Made by a program: the position numbers and the translations under genes. The notes below the pieces were generated by a model that worked only from the letters and a program-made list of their open reading frames with translations, did no database searches and was not told the DNA's origin. From UBA3210 sp002363635 (GTDB taxonomy: Bacteria; Bacillota_I; Bacilli_A; RFN20; CAG-449): DNA of 64,000 bases. Location: positions 62,001-126,000 of the forward strand of contig CAMPBT010000003.1 of the NCBI GenBank assembly GCA_946641515.1, written 5' to 3'. Below are positions 9,191-17,912 of this stretch, piece by piece. Each line of letters begins with the position of its first letter. Within the stretch, counting starts at the first letter, position 1.

Positions 9191-9799
9191 CTACTTTTCA
9201 TTCTTATGACATAAAACTAAGACTTTTATAACCTTAGGATTATATTTTTTTACATATTTAATCGCCGCCTTAATAGATGAACCAGTTGTCATAATATCAT
9301 CGACAATTAAGATTTTTTTATTAGTCAATTCTTCACCATTTATAACATCTAATTTTTCATAAACTTTTTCTCTTTCAGCTTTATTCAAATCTGATTGTTT
9401 ATAATGAATCTTTTTATATAAACAATTAATAAAAGGAAGATTGAGGCATTTAAAAATTTCTATTACATGATTAAAGCCTCTTTTTTCATCATCCTCTTTA
9501 GAGGAAGGTAAAGGGACTAGATAATAACCTCTATACTTTAAGCGTAATTCATATACAAATCTACATAAGAAAATATCTTTTAATTCAAAGTCAAAACAGC
9601 CTTTAAAATTAAAAATCAAATTACGCATTTTTTCATTATAATCATATAATATTTGATAATGTATTCCATCTTTATAAAACGACCTAAAGATAGGTATTAA
9701 CTCATTAAAACAAGTAGAACAAATACAGATATTTTTATTAAAAAATTGAATGCCAAAATAAGTGAAATTCTTAAAGCAAACCTTACATATTTTTGACAT
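9191..9799 (-). CDS. comFC: ComF-family phosphoribosyltransferase-like protein
   Basis: ComFC/GntX-like protein needed for DNA uptake in competent relatives; the exact reaction is not established. The N-terminus has a four-Cys zinc ribbon (CKVC and CICSTC). The PRTase domain has LVPLPSS near residue 95 and the PRPP-binding loop ILIVDDIMTTGSSIKA near residue 165. 202 residues is normal. The start lies 17 bp inside the end of comFA, so the two are coupled as in Bacillus. Confidence 0.9.
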   Translation of the reverse strand: MSKICKVCFKNFTYFGIQFFNKNICICSTCFNELIPIFRSFYKDGIHYQILYDYNEKMRNLIFNFKGCFDFELKDIFLCRFVYELRLKYRGYYLVPLPSSKEDDEKRGFNHVIEIFKCLNLPFINCLYKKIHYKQSDLNKAEREKVYEKLDVINGEELTNKKILIVDDIMTTGSSIKAAIKYVKKYNPKVIKVLVLCHKNEK

Positions 9800-10928
9800 A
9801 AGTATTAGCCTCTTTTATCTTTTCAAGAGCACTTCTTATTTCATCATTTTCTTTATCACAAAAGAAAATAACTTCACCGTCCCACGCATCAATTTTTCTA
9901 CCTACTCTACCTGCAATTTGAATTAAAGTTTTCTCATCGTAAATCGGTGAAGAAGCATCATCGACAATTACTTGCAAATTCTTAACCGTTACCCCTCTTT
10001 CTAAAATTGATGTAGTAATTAAATAACGATATTCACCTTTTTTAAAAGCACTTATAATTTCTTCTCGATTAGATTTTTTAGAATGAACTACCGCGCCTTG
10101 TTTATAAAATATTTTTAATTTATTAAATAATATTTCTGCTTTATCAATAGTAGGTTCAAAAATAAAGCATTGCTTATTATCATTTAAAAATTGTTTTAAT
10201 TTTTTACTAATTAAAATATCTCTAAAAAATGGAGATACTATAACTTTTGGTACAATTAAAGGATGTCCGTGGTATCTAGTTTTAAGTTCAAAGAATTTAC
10301 CTCCAGTATCTCTAACTTCTTTGATCATAGAAGGCAAAGGAGTTGCGCTCATCATAATAAAATTTCCCTTGAGAGATTTATTAAAATAAGTATGTAATAT
10401 TTCATTTCCTTGATAAGGAAAAGCATCTGTTTCATCAATAATTAATAAATCAAAATAATGTTCATAACGATATAATTGATGACAAGTTAATAAAATAATA
10501 TCAGCTTCTAAATTACTAGTATGTCCTCCATATACTGAAGTTACTGAATTAGAGGGAAACGCTGATTTAATTCTCTCTTCAAGTTCAATCACAACATCTT
10601 TACGAGGAATAGTAAAGCCAACTTGTAAGCCAAAACTTAAAGCATAAGCAATAGTTCGATATACCAGTTCAGTTTTTCCCGCACCACATACCGCATGAAT
10701 TAAAGAATTCTTATGATTTGCAAAAGCTTCTTTAACACCTGTTGCAATATTTTCTTGTTCTTCACTTAATTCGTAAGATAATTCTTCTTTTAAATCCGAA
10801 TTAGGATTAATGTAATGAAATGATGCACTTTTACCATTAAAACTTAAGCAAAGTCTACAATATGGTTTGTTATTTATATAACCAATATATCGAGAATTAG
10901 TATTTCCACATTTTTCACAAACGAACAT
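9783..10928 (-). CDS. comFA: DEAD-box helicase ComFA (DNA uptake)
   Basis: Cytosolic ATP-dependent translocase that helps pull single-stranded DNA through ComEC. Seen: an N-terminal zinc finger (CEKCGN and CRLC), Walker A CGAGKTE at about residue 84, IIDETDAFPY (Walker B), MSATPLP (motif III) and a C-terminal helicase domain ending QIAGRVGRK (motif VI). At 381 residues it is somewhat shorter than many ComFA proteins. Its start codon follows directly on a terminator-like hairpin whose 3' arm carries the AAAGGATG ribosome site, so read-through from rpiB and translation may both be limited. Confidence 0.9.
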   Translation of the reverse strand: MFVCEKCGNTNSRYIGYINNKPYCRLCLSFNGKSASFHYINPNSDLKEELSYELSEEQENIATGVKEAFANHKNSLIHAVCGAGKTELVYRTIAYALSFGLQVGFTIPRKDVVIELEERIKSAFPSNSVTSVYGGHTSNLEADIILLTCHQLYRYEHYFDLLIIDETDAFPYQGNEILHTYFNKSLKGNFIMMSATPLPSMIKEVRDTGGKFFELKTRYHGHPLIVPKVIVSPFFRDILISKKLKQFLNDNKQCFIFEPTIDKAEILFNKLKIFYKQGAVVHSKKSNREEIISAFKKGEYRYLITTSILERGVTVKNLQVIVDDASSPIYDEKTLIQIAGRVGRKIDAWDGEVIFFCDKENDEIRSALEKIKEANTYVKNM

Positions 10929-10968
10929 AAAAAAAACATCCTTTCAAATAATCTATTAGGATGTTTTT
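10929..10968 (-). terminator. rpiB-comFA intercistronic terminator/SD-sequestering hairpin
   Basis: Minus-strand stem of AAAAACATCCT and AGGATGTTTTT with a 15-nt loop, followed by a T run that ends at the comFA ATG. It is a good intrinsic terminator for rpiB, and its 3' arm is also the only ribosome site of comFA. Confidence 0.8.
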
Positions 10969-10983
10969 AATATTTTACAAATT

Positions 10984-11412
10984 TTATTTTTCGATTTTTT
11001 CAACACGACGTAAGTGTCTACCACCTTCGAATTCTGTGTTTAAGAAAATATGTGTTCTTCTTTTAACATCTTCAAGGTCCATAAACTTTTGTGAGAAAGC
11101 AATCATGTTAGCGTTATTATGTTGCCTCATTAAAGCAGATACTTCATCGTTATAACCCATTCCGCATCTTACTCCACGTACTTTGTTTGCAGTCATCATG
11201 ACACCTTCACCTGAAGTACAAACAACAATGCCTTTATCAACTTCTCCACTTGCAACAAGTTCTGCTGCTTTTCTAGCAAAATCAGGATAATCACAAGAAT
11301 CAGTAGTATAAGTTCCGCAGTCAATGACTTCGTTACCTTCTTGCTTAAGCATTTCTACTAATGCGTTCTTTGTATCAAGTCCTCCATGATCACAAGCAAT
11401 TGAAATTTTCAT
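10984..11412 (-). CDS. rpiB: Ribose-5-phosphate isomerase B
   Basis: RpiB/LacAB-family sugar-phosphate isomerase of the pentose phosphate pathway, converting ribose 5-phosphate and ribulose 5-phosphate. The N-terminus ISIACDHGG is characteristic (Asp, His at the active site), followed by DYPDFA and a CTSGEGVMMTANKVRGVRC segment holding the catalytic Cys and the anion-hole loop. 142 residues is the usual length. It lies 3 bp downstream of tsaC, matching the Bacillus ywl neighbourhood. A LacA/LacB role is less likely because only one copy is present and no tagatose genes are nearby. Confidence 0.9.
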   Translation of the reverse strand: MKISIACDHGGLDTKNALVEMLKQEGNEVIDCGTYTTDSCDYPDFARKAAELVASGEVDKGIVVCTSGEGVMMTANKVRGVRCGMGYNDEVSALMRQHNNANMIAFSQKFMDLEDVKRRTHIFLNTEFEGGRHLRRVEKIEK

Positions 11413-11415
11413 AAT

Positions 11416-12021
11416 TTAATCCTCCCAAGTTTTCTTAATTTCATCAAATTTAATTGTACCTTCTCTAACTAAAGCAATATCTTCATCACAGATAACAATA
11501 GTTGAAGGAACCGCAGATTTAGTTTCACCATCTACAATGTAAGGTATTTTATTATTAAAGACTTCATATGTGCCTTTAAAATCAGCATTAGAAACTTGTC
11601 CAGAGATATTCGCGCTTGTTACTAGCATTGGTTCTTTAACATTTGCAATTAAAGTACAAACTTCTTCTTTACCTGCAACTCTAACTCCAATATAATTTGA
11701 AGATAAAGTTACCCAATGAGGTAAATGTTCTTTTGGTTTAAGAAGTAAAGTAATTTCCCCAGGCATATATTTATCAATTAATTTTTGAGTTTTTTCATTG
11801 ATATAAGCATATTTACCAATTTCACTAGGAGAAGATAGCATTAAAGTGAAAGGTTTATCAGGTCTTCTATTTTTAACTCTAACCATTTCTTCAAAAGCTT
11901 CTTCTTTACTTGCAATACATCCAAGTCCATATACAGTTTCAGTAGGGAAAGCGACTACTCCACCATCTTGAATGCATTTAATTAAATCTTTGTTTGTAAA
12001 TTCTACAATTTTAGTTTCCAT
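11416..12021 (-). CDS. tsaC: L-threonylcarbamoyladenylate synthase
   Basis: Sua5/YrdC/YwlC-family enzyme making threonylcarbamoyl-AMP for the t6A37 modification of ANN-decoding tRNAs. Diagnostic motifs are FPTETVYGLG near the N-terminus, KNRRPDKPFTLML, and TSANISGQ. About 201 residues, so it has the YrdC domain but not the extra Sua5 C-terminal domain. I start at METKIVEF, which has AAGGTGA at the right distance; a Met five codons upstream has a weaker site. It sits between prmC and rpiB. Confidence 0.93.
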   Translation of the reverse strand: METKIVEFTNKDLIKCIQDGGVVAFPTETVYGLGCIASKEEAFEEMVRVKNRRPDKPFTLMLSSPSEIGKYAYINEKTQKLIDKYMPGEITLLLKPKEHLPHWVTLSSNYIGVRVAGKEEVCTLIANVKEPMLVTSANISGQVSNADFKGTYEVFNNKIPYIVDGETKSAVPSTIVICDEDIALVREGTIKFDEIKKTWED

Positions 12022-12052
12022 TTTTATCACCTTCATAATTATATCTCTTAGA

Positions 12053-12874
12053 CTATTTATTTAATACAAGGAAACGAACAAAATTGTTAATATCCTTAAT
12101 AAATTCATATGAGTAAGAAGGTATATATTCTTTAATTAATTTAGTTAATCCCTCTTCTAAATCAGGAGAAATTTCAAATATTGCAAAGCCATTATCATTA
12201 AGATGTTTGTCGATATCTTTAATAATCTTATGATAAATAACAAGTCCATCTTCTTCTGCAAATAAGGCAAGTTCAGGTTCATATTTTAAAACTGATTCAC
12301 CTACAAAATTACCTCTTTTAATATAGGGAGGATTAGAAACGATAATATCGTATTTCTTATCGTTAATAGGAGCAAAACAATCTCCTAAAAAGAAATTAAC
12401 TTTACCATTAAGTTCTTTATTATTTTCTTTAGCAACTTCTAAAGTTTCCAAAGAAATATCAATCGCATCTACTAAAGGATTATTTAATTCTTTATCTAGA
12501 GTTAAAGCAATACATCCAGTCCCTGTTCCAATATCTAGAATTGATAAATTAGGGCTAGTAGATACTCTATTTATAACATAATAAACTAACTCTTCAGTTT
12601 CATTACGAGGAATTAAAGTGACACCTTCTTTAACAATAAAATCACGTCTATAGAAAGGTGCTTTACCAATAATGTAATAAAGAGGTTTGCCATCTAAATA
12701 TTCTTGAACTCTCTTATTAAATTCACTTTCTTCAATTAAAAGGTCATCTTTAATAAATAATTCCTCACGAGATAAAGAAAAAGTCTTCTCTAAAAGATAA
12801 AAAATATCTTCTTTGAAGACTTGGTCTTCGCTTAAAGATAAAGTTTTTCTCATTAAATCTTTAAGCTTAGTCAT
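12053..12874 (-). CDS. prmC: Release factor glutamine N5-methyltransferase
   Basis: SAM-dependent enzyme that methylates the Gln of the GGQ motif in RF1 and RF2. Seen: an N-terminal helical domain, the IPRNETEELV motif, SAM-binding LDIGTGTGCIALTL around residue 115, and the catalytic NPPYIK at about residue 180. 273 residues is normal. Its start overlaps the end of prfA by 8 bp, so the enzyme is coupled to its substrate gene. Confidence 0.95.
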   Translation of the reverse strand: MTKLKDLMRKTLSLSEDQVFKEDIFYLLEKTFSLSREELFIKDDLLIEESEFNKRVQEYLDGKPLYYIIGKAPFYRRDFIVKEGVTLIPRNETEELVYYVINRVSTSPNLSILDIGTGTGCIALTLDKELNNPLVDAIDISLETLEVAKENNKELNGKVNFFLGDCFAPINDKKYDIIVSNPPYIKRGNFVGESVLKYEPELALFAEEDGLVIYHKIIKDIDKHLNDNGFAIFEISPDLEEGLTKLIKEYIPSYSYEFIKDINNFVRFLVLNK

Positions 12875-13961
12875 TATATTTTTTTGCCTCTTGTTCCATT
12901 AAATCTTGCTGGTTAGCATTGATTAATGCTTCGATAATATCTTCAAGATCGCCTTCCATAACACGGTCTAATTTTTGAATAGTATAGCCAATTCTATGGT
13001 CAGTAACACGGTTTTGAGCGTAGTTGTATGTTCTAATCTTTTCAGATCTTTCACCTGTACCAACTTTTAATCTTCTTTCAGAACCAACTGCTGCATCTTG
13101 TTCAGCTTGTTTTGCTGCTAAAAGTTTTTGTTTTAACATGTTCATAGCAATTTCACGGTTTTGGATTTGTGATCTTTCAATTTGTGAAGCTGCGACAATA
13201 CCTGTAGGAATATGGGTAATACGGACTGCGGATTCAGTTTTGTTGACGTTTTGTCCACCTGCACCCTGTGATCTATATGTATCAATCTTTAAATCTGCTG
13301 GGTTAATTTCAATTTCAACCTTTGGTACTTCAGGCATAACTAAAACAGTAGCAGTAGAAGTTTGGATTCTACCGTTAGCTTCAGTTACTGGAATACGTTG
13401 AACTCTGTGAGCACCTGATTCGAATTTCAATTTAGAATAAACTTTATCACCCTTAACTTGGAATGAAATGTTTGAATATCCGCCTGCAGCAGATGGAGTA
13501 GAATCAAGAACTTGAACTTTCCAACCTTGGTTTTCTGCATAACGAGTGTACATTCTAAATAAATCGCCAGCGAAAATGTTAGCTTCGTCTCCACCTGCTG
13601 CACCCTTAATTTCACAGATAATATCTTTATCATCGTTAGGGTCACGTGGAAGTAACATAATCTTTAATTTTTGATATGTTTCTTTATTCTTTTCGCTTAA
13701 TTCTTTAATTGTTTCTTTAGCAAATTCGACAATTTCAGGATCTGATTCATTAACCATAATTTGTGCATCTTCTAAATCTGCTAAATCTTTTTTATAGCCT
13801 CTATAAACTTCAAGAGGTTCTTCTAAGTTTGCTTTTTCTTTACTTAAAGCAGTGAGTTTTTCAACATCAGAGCCAATTTCAGGATCAGCAAGTAATTTAT
13901 CTATTTCTGCATCTCTAGCAAGCATTGCTTCGAGTCTAGAAATCATTTTATCTTCTGCCAT
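12867..13961 (-). CDS. prfA: Peptide chain release factor 1
   Basis: RF1 terminates translation at TAA and TAG. Visible: helical N-terminal domain, the PVT form of the PxT specificity motif (QRIPVTEANGR), the GGQ motif in SQGAGGQNVNKTES, and the conserved C-terminal NYAQNRVTDHRI. 364 residues. A GAAAGGAGAAG site lies just before the ATG. First gene of the prfA-prmC-tsaC-rpiB transcript. Confidence 0.97.
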   Translation of the reverse strand: MAEDKMISRLEAMLARDAEIDKLLADPEIGSDVEKLTALSKEKANLEEPLEVYRGYKKDLADLEDAQIMVNESDPEIVEFAKETIKELSEKNKETYQKLKIMLLPRDPNDDKDIICEIKGAAGGDEANIFAGDLFRMYTRYAENQGWKVQVLDSTPSAAGGYSNISFQVKGDKVYSKLKFESGAHRVQRIPVTEANGRIQTSTATVLVMPEVPKVEIEINPADLKIDTYRSQGAGGQNVNKTESAVRITHIPTGIVAASQIERSQIQNREIAMNMLKQKLLAAKQAEQDAAVGSERRLKVGTGERSEKIRTYNYAQNRVTDHRIGYTIQKLDRVMEGDLEDIIEALINANQQDLMEQEAKKYND

Positions 13962-13990
13962 TTTGCTCTTCTCCTTTCGAAAGCCGCTAC

Positions 13991-14064
13991 TATCTTATCA
14001 AAAAAGAGTAGAAAAATAAATAGAAATCTATTTATATGATTTTTTGTATACATGTGATAAGATA
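13991..14064. promoter_or_regulatory. Divergent promoter region with inverted repeat
   Basis: Between the divergent prfA (minus) and phosphodiesterase (plus) genes, TATCTTATCA (13991-14000) and TGATAAGATA (14055-14064) form a perfect 10-bp inverted repeat. Each arm reads TAAGAT toward its own gene, so the arms may be mirrored -10 elements; no good -35 is visible for either. Confidence 0.4.
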
Positions 14065-14080
14065 AGTCTCAGGTGATTTT

Positions 14081-15181
14081 ATGTATAGATTTGATATTAA
14101 CAACAACTTAGTTTCACTTGCTAATTCAATTTTAAAATATTTTACAGGAGAAAGTTTCCACACTACTAACACAAACTTAGATTACTATTTATCCTCAAAA
14201 AAATACAAAAAAATTGCAGTTTTATTATTTGATGGATTTGGAAAATCTATTAGAGAAAAGACATTAAAAGAATCAGATTTTTTACGCAAAAAGACTAAAT
14301 TTACTATCTCTAGTATCTTCCCACCTACAACAGTTGCGGCAACTACTGCAATCAACACTGCAAAATATCCTGTCGAAACAGGTTGGCTTGGTTTGGAACA
14401 GTATTTTAAAGATAGAAATCAAGTAGTAGAAATGTTTACAAATAGATGTATTAATACAGGTGAATATATCGAAGGACCATCTTTATCAAATACCCTAGTT
14501 CCATATACTAATATCTGTGATTTAATCAATAAGAATTCAAAGGCCCATTCTGAGCTAGTTATGCCTTATCCTATCGATAAGCAAGGTCCAAACAACCTCA
14601 ACGATTGGTTACAAAAAATCTCTTCAAAATTAAATCAATATGATGAAGCATATTATTATTGTTATTGGGCAAGTCCAGATAACATAATTCACGAATACGG
14701 CACAGACCATCCAAAAGTAAGGAATTTTTGTAAGCTAGCTAATAAATTATTAGTTAAATTTGCTAAAGAACATCCTGACACTTTATTCATCGTTTTAGCA
14801 GATCATTCTCTAGTTGATTCAAAATTCTTCTACATCTATGAACACGATGATTTTGCCTCTACTTTAGCAAACACAATGTCTCTAGATTCAAGAAGTACAA
14901 TGTTCCACGTTAAAAGCGATAAGAAAGAAGAATTCGTTTCTTTATTCAATAAATATTACGGACAGTATTTCGTTTTAAAAACTCGTCAAGAAGTCATAGA
15001 TGAAAAATGGTTTGGTGAAGGTAAAGAAAATCCACATTTTAGAGACTTTTTAGGGGATTTTATGGCGACTTCAGTAAGTGAATATGGCTTTACATATGAC
15101 AAAGAAAATACTATGAAAGGCGCACATTCTGGTTCACTAGAAGAAGAGTCATTAATTGATGTTTCTCTCTTAAACATATAA
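14081..15181 (+). CDS. Alkaline-phosphatase-superfamily phosphodiesterase / nucleotide pyrophosphatase
   Basis: 366-residue soluble protein of the type I phosphodiesterase/nucleotide pyrophosphatase group. Metal and nucleophile motifs are visible: VLLFDGFGK (first metal Asp), FPPTTVAATTAINTAK (nucleophile Thr region), SPDNIIHEYGTDHP (second metal site) and VLADHS (Asp-His pair), with a final His in GAHSGS. No signal peptide, so probably cytosolic. Substrate unknown; the family includes nucleotide pyrophosphatases and phosphonoacetate or sugar-phosphate hydrolases. It stands alone, divergent from prfA, with CAGGTGA as ribosome site. Confidence 0.8.
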   Translation: MYRFDINNNLVSLANSILKYFTGESFHTTNTNLDYYLSSKKYKKIAVLLFDGFGKSIREKTLKESDFLRKKTKFTISSIFPPTTVAATTAINTAKYPVETGWLGLEQYFKDRNQVVEMFTNRCINTGEYIEGPSLSNTLVPYTNICDLINKNSKAHSELVMPYPIDKQGPNNLNDWLQKISSKLNQYDEAYYYCYWASPDNIIHEYGTDHPKVRNFCKLANKLLVKFAKEHPDTLFIVLADHSLVDSKFFYIYEHDDFASTLANTMSLDSRSTMFHVKSDKKEEFVSLFNKYYGQYFVLKTRQEVIDEKWFGEGKENPHFRDFLGDFMATSVSEYGFTYDKENTMKGAHSGSLEEESLIDVSLLNI

Positions 15182-15212
15182 TTATTTTTAATTAAGGAAC
15201 ATAAAATAGCTA

Positions 15213-15262
15213 TTGTAATTGTGGCATAATTGTGCTATAATTATGTCAGAAAGAAGGTGTTT
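15213..15262 (+). promoter_or_regulatory. Toxin-antitoxin promoter and operator
   Basis: TTGTAA (15213-15218), 17 nt, then TATAAT (15236-15241) preceded by TG, a near-consensus promoter. An inverted repeat CATAATT / AATTATG with a 7-nt spacer and a direct repeat of TAATTGTG overlap the spacer and -10, as expected for autorepression by the antitoxin. GAAGGTG follows as ribosome site. Confidence 0.75.
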
Positions 15263-15264
15263 TT

Positions 15265-15522
15265 ATGCAAATATTACCTATTAAGGATTTAAGAGATACT
15301 AATAAAATATCCGATTTATGTAATGAGACTAATGAACCTATATTTATAACTAAAAATGGTTATGGTGATATGGTTGTAATGAGTATTAAAACATATGAAG
15401 AAAAATTAGAAAGAATTGAAATGTATGAAGCTATAATTGAAGGACTTCAAAATGTCAATGATGGTAAAATTAAAAATGGACCTTCTGCCATTGAGGAGTT
15501 AAAGAAGAAATATGATTTATAG
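15265..15522 (+). CDS. Type II antitoxin, Phd/YefM family
   Basis: 85 residues. The N-terminal half (PIKDLRDTNKISDLCNETNEPIFITKNGYG then MVVMSIKTYEE) is the Phd/YefM DNA-binding dimer fold. The C-terminal half is charged (GKIKNGPSAIEELKKKYDL) and should wrap the toxin. It precedes and overlaps the toxin gene by 11 bp, the normal order. It likely binds the repeats over its own promoter, alone or with the toxin. Confidence 0.85.
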   Translation: MQILPIKDLRDTNKISDLCNETNEPIFITKNGYGDMVVMSIKTYEEKLERIEMYEAIIEGLQNVNDGKIKNGPSAIEELKKKYDL

Positions 15523-15811
15523 TTATGAATTAACTGACTTAGTAATAAAAGATATAGATGATACTTTAAATTATATTTCTAATAAATTATGCAATAAAAA
15601 AGCTGCGATTGACTTGATGAATAACATAGAGGCTTGCATAAATAATATATGTGCATTCCCGTTATCTTATCCAAATTGTAACTATTATTTAATTAAAGAT
15701 GATTCTATTAGACATGCAGTAATTAAAAATTATATTCTTGTTTTTAAAATTTATGATAATAAGATAGTATTTTTAAGATTTAAATACTCAAAGCAAAATA
15801 CACTTTTATAA
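15512..15811 (+). CDS. Type II toxin, RelE/ParE family
   Basis: 99 residues with the RelE/ParE plan: an N-terminal helical pair (VIKDIDDTLNYISNKLCN), a central FPLSYPNC segment, and C-terminal strands IRHAVIKNYILVFKIYDNKIVFLRFKYS with the expected Arg and Tyr positions. The ..YILVFKIYD.. core is common in both mRNA-cleaving RelE and gyrase-targeting ParE toxins, so the target cannot be decided from sequence. Overlaps the antitoxin and is followed at once by a terminator. Confidence 0.82.
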   Translation: MIYSYELTDLVIKDIDDTLNYISNKLCNKKAAIDLMNNIEACINNICAFPLSYPNCNYYLIKDDSIRHAVIKNYILVFKIYDNKIVFLRFKYSKQNTLL

Positions 15812-15840
15812 GAATCAGGTGTTTTACTTGATTCTTTTTT
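15811..15840 (+). terminator. Intrinsic terminator of the toxin-antitoxin operon
   Basis: AGAATCA and TGATTCT arms with a short loop, followed by TTTTTT; it begins at the toxin stop codon. Confidence 0.85.
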
Positions 15841-16196
15841 AATGGGATAACTTTTCTGGAATATCAAAGACACATGTTGAAACTATCGCACTTTCGACAC
15901 GTAAAAATTAATAAAAAACTGCAAAAATATGCAATTTTAGCCACGTTTTGCAGTTTTTCTTTGTTTTTTAAGAGATCACTCCATATACATACAATGTCTT
16001 ATGTACCTGAATATGTGTTTTATCATAAGAAATAGGGGATGTTGACACTATAGGGCTTATAAAATGCTAAAAATGTAACTTGTTTAGTTGAACATTCATA
16101 ATGAGGCAGAGACTATAGAACTTAATTATTTAATTAAGCTTAATTTTTCAATTAAGGATTATGTTTAATTAGTCCAAGACCTTATAGAAAAGTAAG
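15841..16196. other. Gene-free stretch between the TA module and dnaX
   Basis: No credible coding frame. It holds a 13-bp inverted repeat (arms 15914-15926 and 15946-15958, AAAAACTGCAAAA / TTTTGCAGTTTTT), which resembles a bidirectional terminator. It also holds two near-identical direct repeats of ATGTTGA[A/C]ACTAT (15874 and 16039) and a weaker third copy near 16110. It may be a decayed mobile element; no transposase remnant could be read. Confidence 0.4.
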
Positions 16197-16233
16197 TCAC
16201 TTAAGTGTATAATTACACTTAGGTGATTTTTTT
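16197..16233 (+). promoter_or_regulatory. Terminator-like hairpin abutting the dnaX start codon
   Basis: TCACTTAAGTGT (16197-16208) pairs with ACACTTAGGTGA (16215-16226) over 12 bp with one G-U, followed by seven T residues and then the dnaX ATG. The 3' arm contains the dnaX ribosome site AGGTGA. It can act as an attenuator or by hiding the ribosome site. Confidence 0.75.
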
Positions 16234-17898
16234 ATGGCATACAAAGCATTATATAGAACTTATAGACCAACTACATTTGAAGAAGTATATGGTCAACAAC
16301 ACATTGTTAGAACATTAAAGAACGCATTAAGCGAAAATAAAATTGCTCATGCATATCTTTTCTGTGGTCCTAGAGGTACTGGTAAAACTACAATGGCAAG
16401 ACTCTTTGCAAAGGCATTAAATTGTGAAGAAGGTTTTGGCCATCAATGCAACAAATGTGAAAACTGCGTTGCAATCAGTGAAGGTACTCATCCAGACGTA
16501 ATTGAAATCGATGCTGCATCAAATAGAGGTATAGATGATATTAGAGATATCATCGATAAAGTAAAATATGCACCTATTAAAGGTAAATATAAAGTTTACA
16601 TTATCGACGAAGTTCATATGATGACTCCAGAAGCTTTCAACGCTCTACTTAAAACATTGGAAGAGCCACCTGCAAATGTCGTCTTCATTTTAGCGACAAC
16701 TGAGCCATATAAATTAATGCAAACTATTTTATCTCGTGTACAAAGATATGATTTTACTAAAGTCTCTAACAAAGATTTAATTAACAATCTTAAAAGAGTC
16801 TGTGATGCTGAAAACATCAAATATGATGAAAAGGCACTCGAACTCATCGTCTCTTTATCAGATGGAGGTGTTCGTGACTCTTTATCAATGACCGACCAAG
16901 CTATCGCTTTCTCAGGAAACAACTTAACACTTGAAAATGTCACTGAACTATTTGGTTTATCCACATTAGAAGAAAAAGTTGATTTACTTACAAAAGTTTA
17001 TAAAGGTCAAGTTCTTGAAGCAACTAAGAAATTAGATCAATTAGTAGACCATGGAGTAGATTTAAAAAGATTAACTCAAGATTTAATCGACATTGTTAAA
17101 GATTTATTAATTTTCAAAACTACTCACGATTATTCAATTTTAAGAGTAGTAGATAAAGCAACTGTCGATTCTCTTGATATTCCAAGAAAAACCTTATCAG
17201 ACATGATTGATATTTTAATGAATGCATACGGTCAATATCGTACAGTTTCAAATATCAAATCATTACTTGAAATTAGTTTATTAAAGATTTCTTCTCTCTC
17301 TTTAGAAGAAGAATCTCCAAAAGTTAAATATGTCGAAAAAGTTGTCGAAGTAGTTAAGCAAGAAGAGTCTCCAAAGGTACAAGTAAAACCTACTAATGTA
17401 GTAATCAATGCACCTTTACCAAATCCTGCACCTACTCCAAAAGTTGAAGAAAAGAAATTTGTTTCTTTATTCCCTGATATCAAACCTTTAGAAAATGAAG
17501 GTGAAGAATATATCTTATCAGAAGAAGATACAATCAACTTAATGCAACAAGGCAATAAAAAAGAAAAAGATTCAGTCACTAATAAATGGAATGAACTTGA
17601 CCAATATTTAGATGATGAAAATATTGGTAAATATGCAAATATCTTACTCAAATGTACTCCAACAATCATTTCAGAAAACGTCATAGTTCTTGGAGTAAAT
17701 TTTGAAAGTTTTGCAAATAAAATTAGAATTAAAGCAAACCAAAAAGGTTTTACAGCATTATTAAAAAAGATTACTGGAAAAGATTACATCGTCCTTGTTT
17801 TATCTAACCAAGAAAGAGTAAATCGAGTCCAAAAATTCATCAATTTAAGACAAGCAGGAAAATTACCTGCTACTTACCCAATTGAAATTAAGTTCTAG
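16234..17898 (+). CDS. dnaX: DNA polymerase III subunits gamma/tau
   Basis: Clamp-loader ATPase of the replisome. Seen: N-terminal RTYRPTTFEEVYGQ, Walker A CGPRGTGKTT near residue 45, a four-Cys zinc module (CEEGFGHQCNKCENC), Walker B YIIDEVHMM, and the sensor/arginine-finger region LSRVQRYDF. The region after residue 360 is a Val/Lys/Pro-rich linker and a C-terminal tau-like domain (residues about 440-554) that should contact the polymerase. 554 residues. First gene of dnaX-ybaB-recR-tmk-holB-yaaT-rsmI. Confidence 0.96.
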   Translation: MAYKALYRTYRPTTFEEVYGQQHIVRTLKNALSENKIAHAYLFCGPRGTGKTTMARLFAKALNCEEGFGHQCNKCENCVAISEGTHPDVIEIDAASNRGIDDIRDIIDKVKYAPIKGKYKVYIIDEVHMMTPEAFNALLKTLEEPPANVVFILATTEPYKLMQTILSRVQRYDFTKVSNKDLINNLKRVCDAENIKYDEKALELIVSLSDGGVRDSLSMTDQAIAFSGNNLTLENVTELFGLSTLEEKVDLLTKVYKGQVLEATKKLDQLVDHGVDLKRLTQDLIDIVKDLLIFKTTHDYSILRVVDKATVDSLDIPRKTLSDMIDILMNAYGQYRTVSNIKSLLEISLLKISSLSLEEESPKVKYVEKVVEVVKQEESPKVQVKPTNVVINAPLPNPAPTPKVEEKKFVSLFPDIKPLENEGEEYILSEEDTINLMQQGNKKEKDSVTNKWNELDQYLDDENIGKYANILLKCTPTIISENVIVLGVNFESFANKIRIKANQKGFTALLKKITGKDYIVLVLSNQERVNRVQKFINLRQAGKLPATYPIEIKF

Positions 17899-17912
17899 GA
17901 GGAAATATAAAT

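Noticed and set aside
13024..13401. 125-codon open frame antisense to prfA, and similar long antisense frames in dnaX, activase and secA
   Set aside because: They mirror conserved coding sequence, lack ribosome sites and show no protein-like composition of their own.
15914..15958. Inverted repeat as a tRNA or small structured RNA gene
   Set aside because: No cloverleaf, no GTTCGA-like T loop, and the arms are simple A/T-flanked stems more like a terminator.
17552..17575. A-rich run in dnaX as a -1 frameshift signal making gamma
   Set aside because: The A-A-A-A-A-A-G run is read as AAA AAA G.., so the slippery heptamer is not in the needed phase, and no downstream hairpin is evident.
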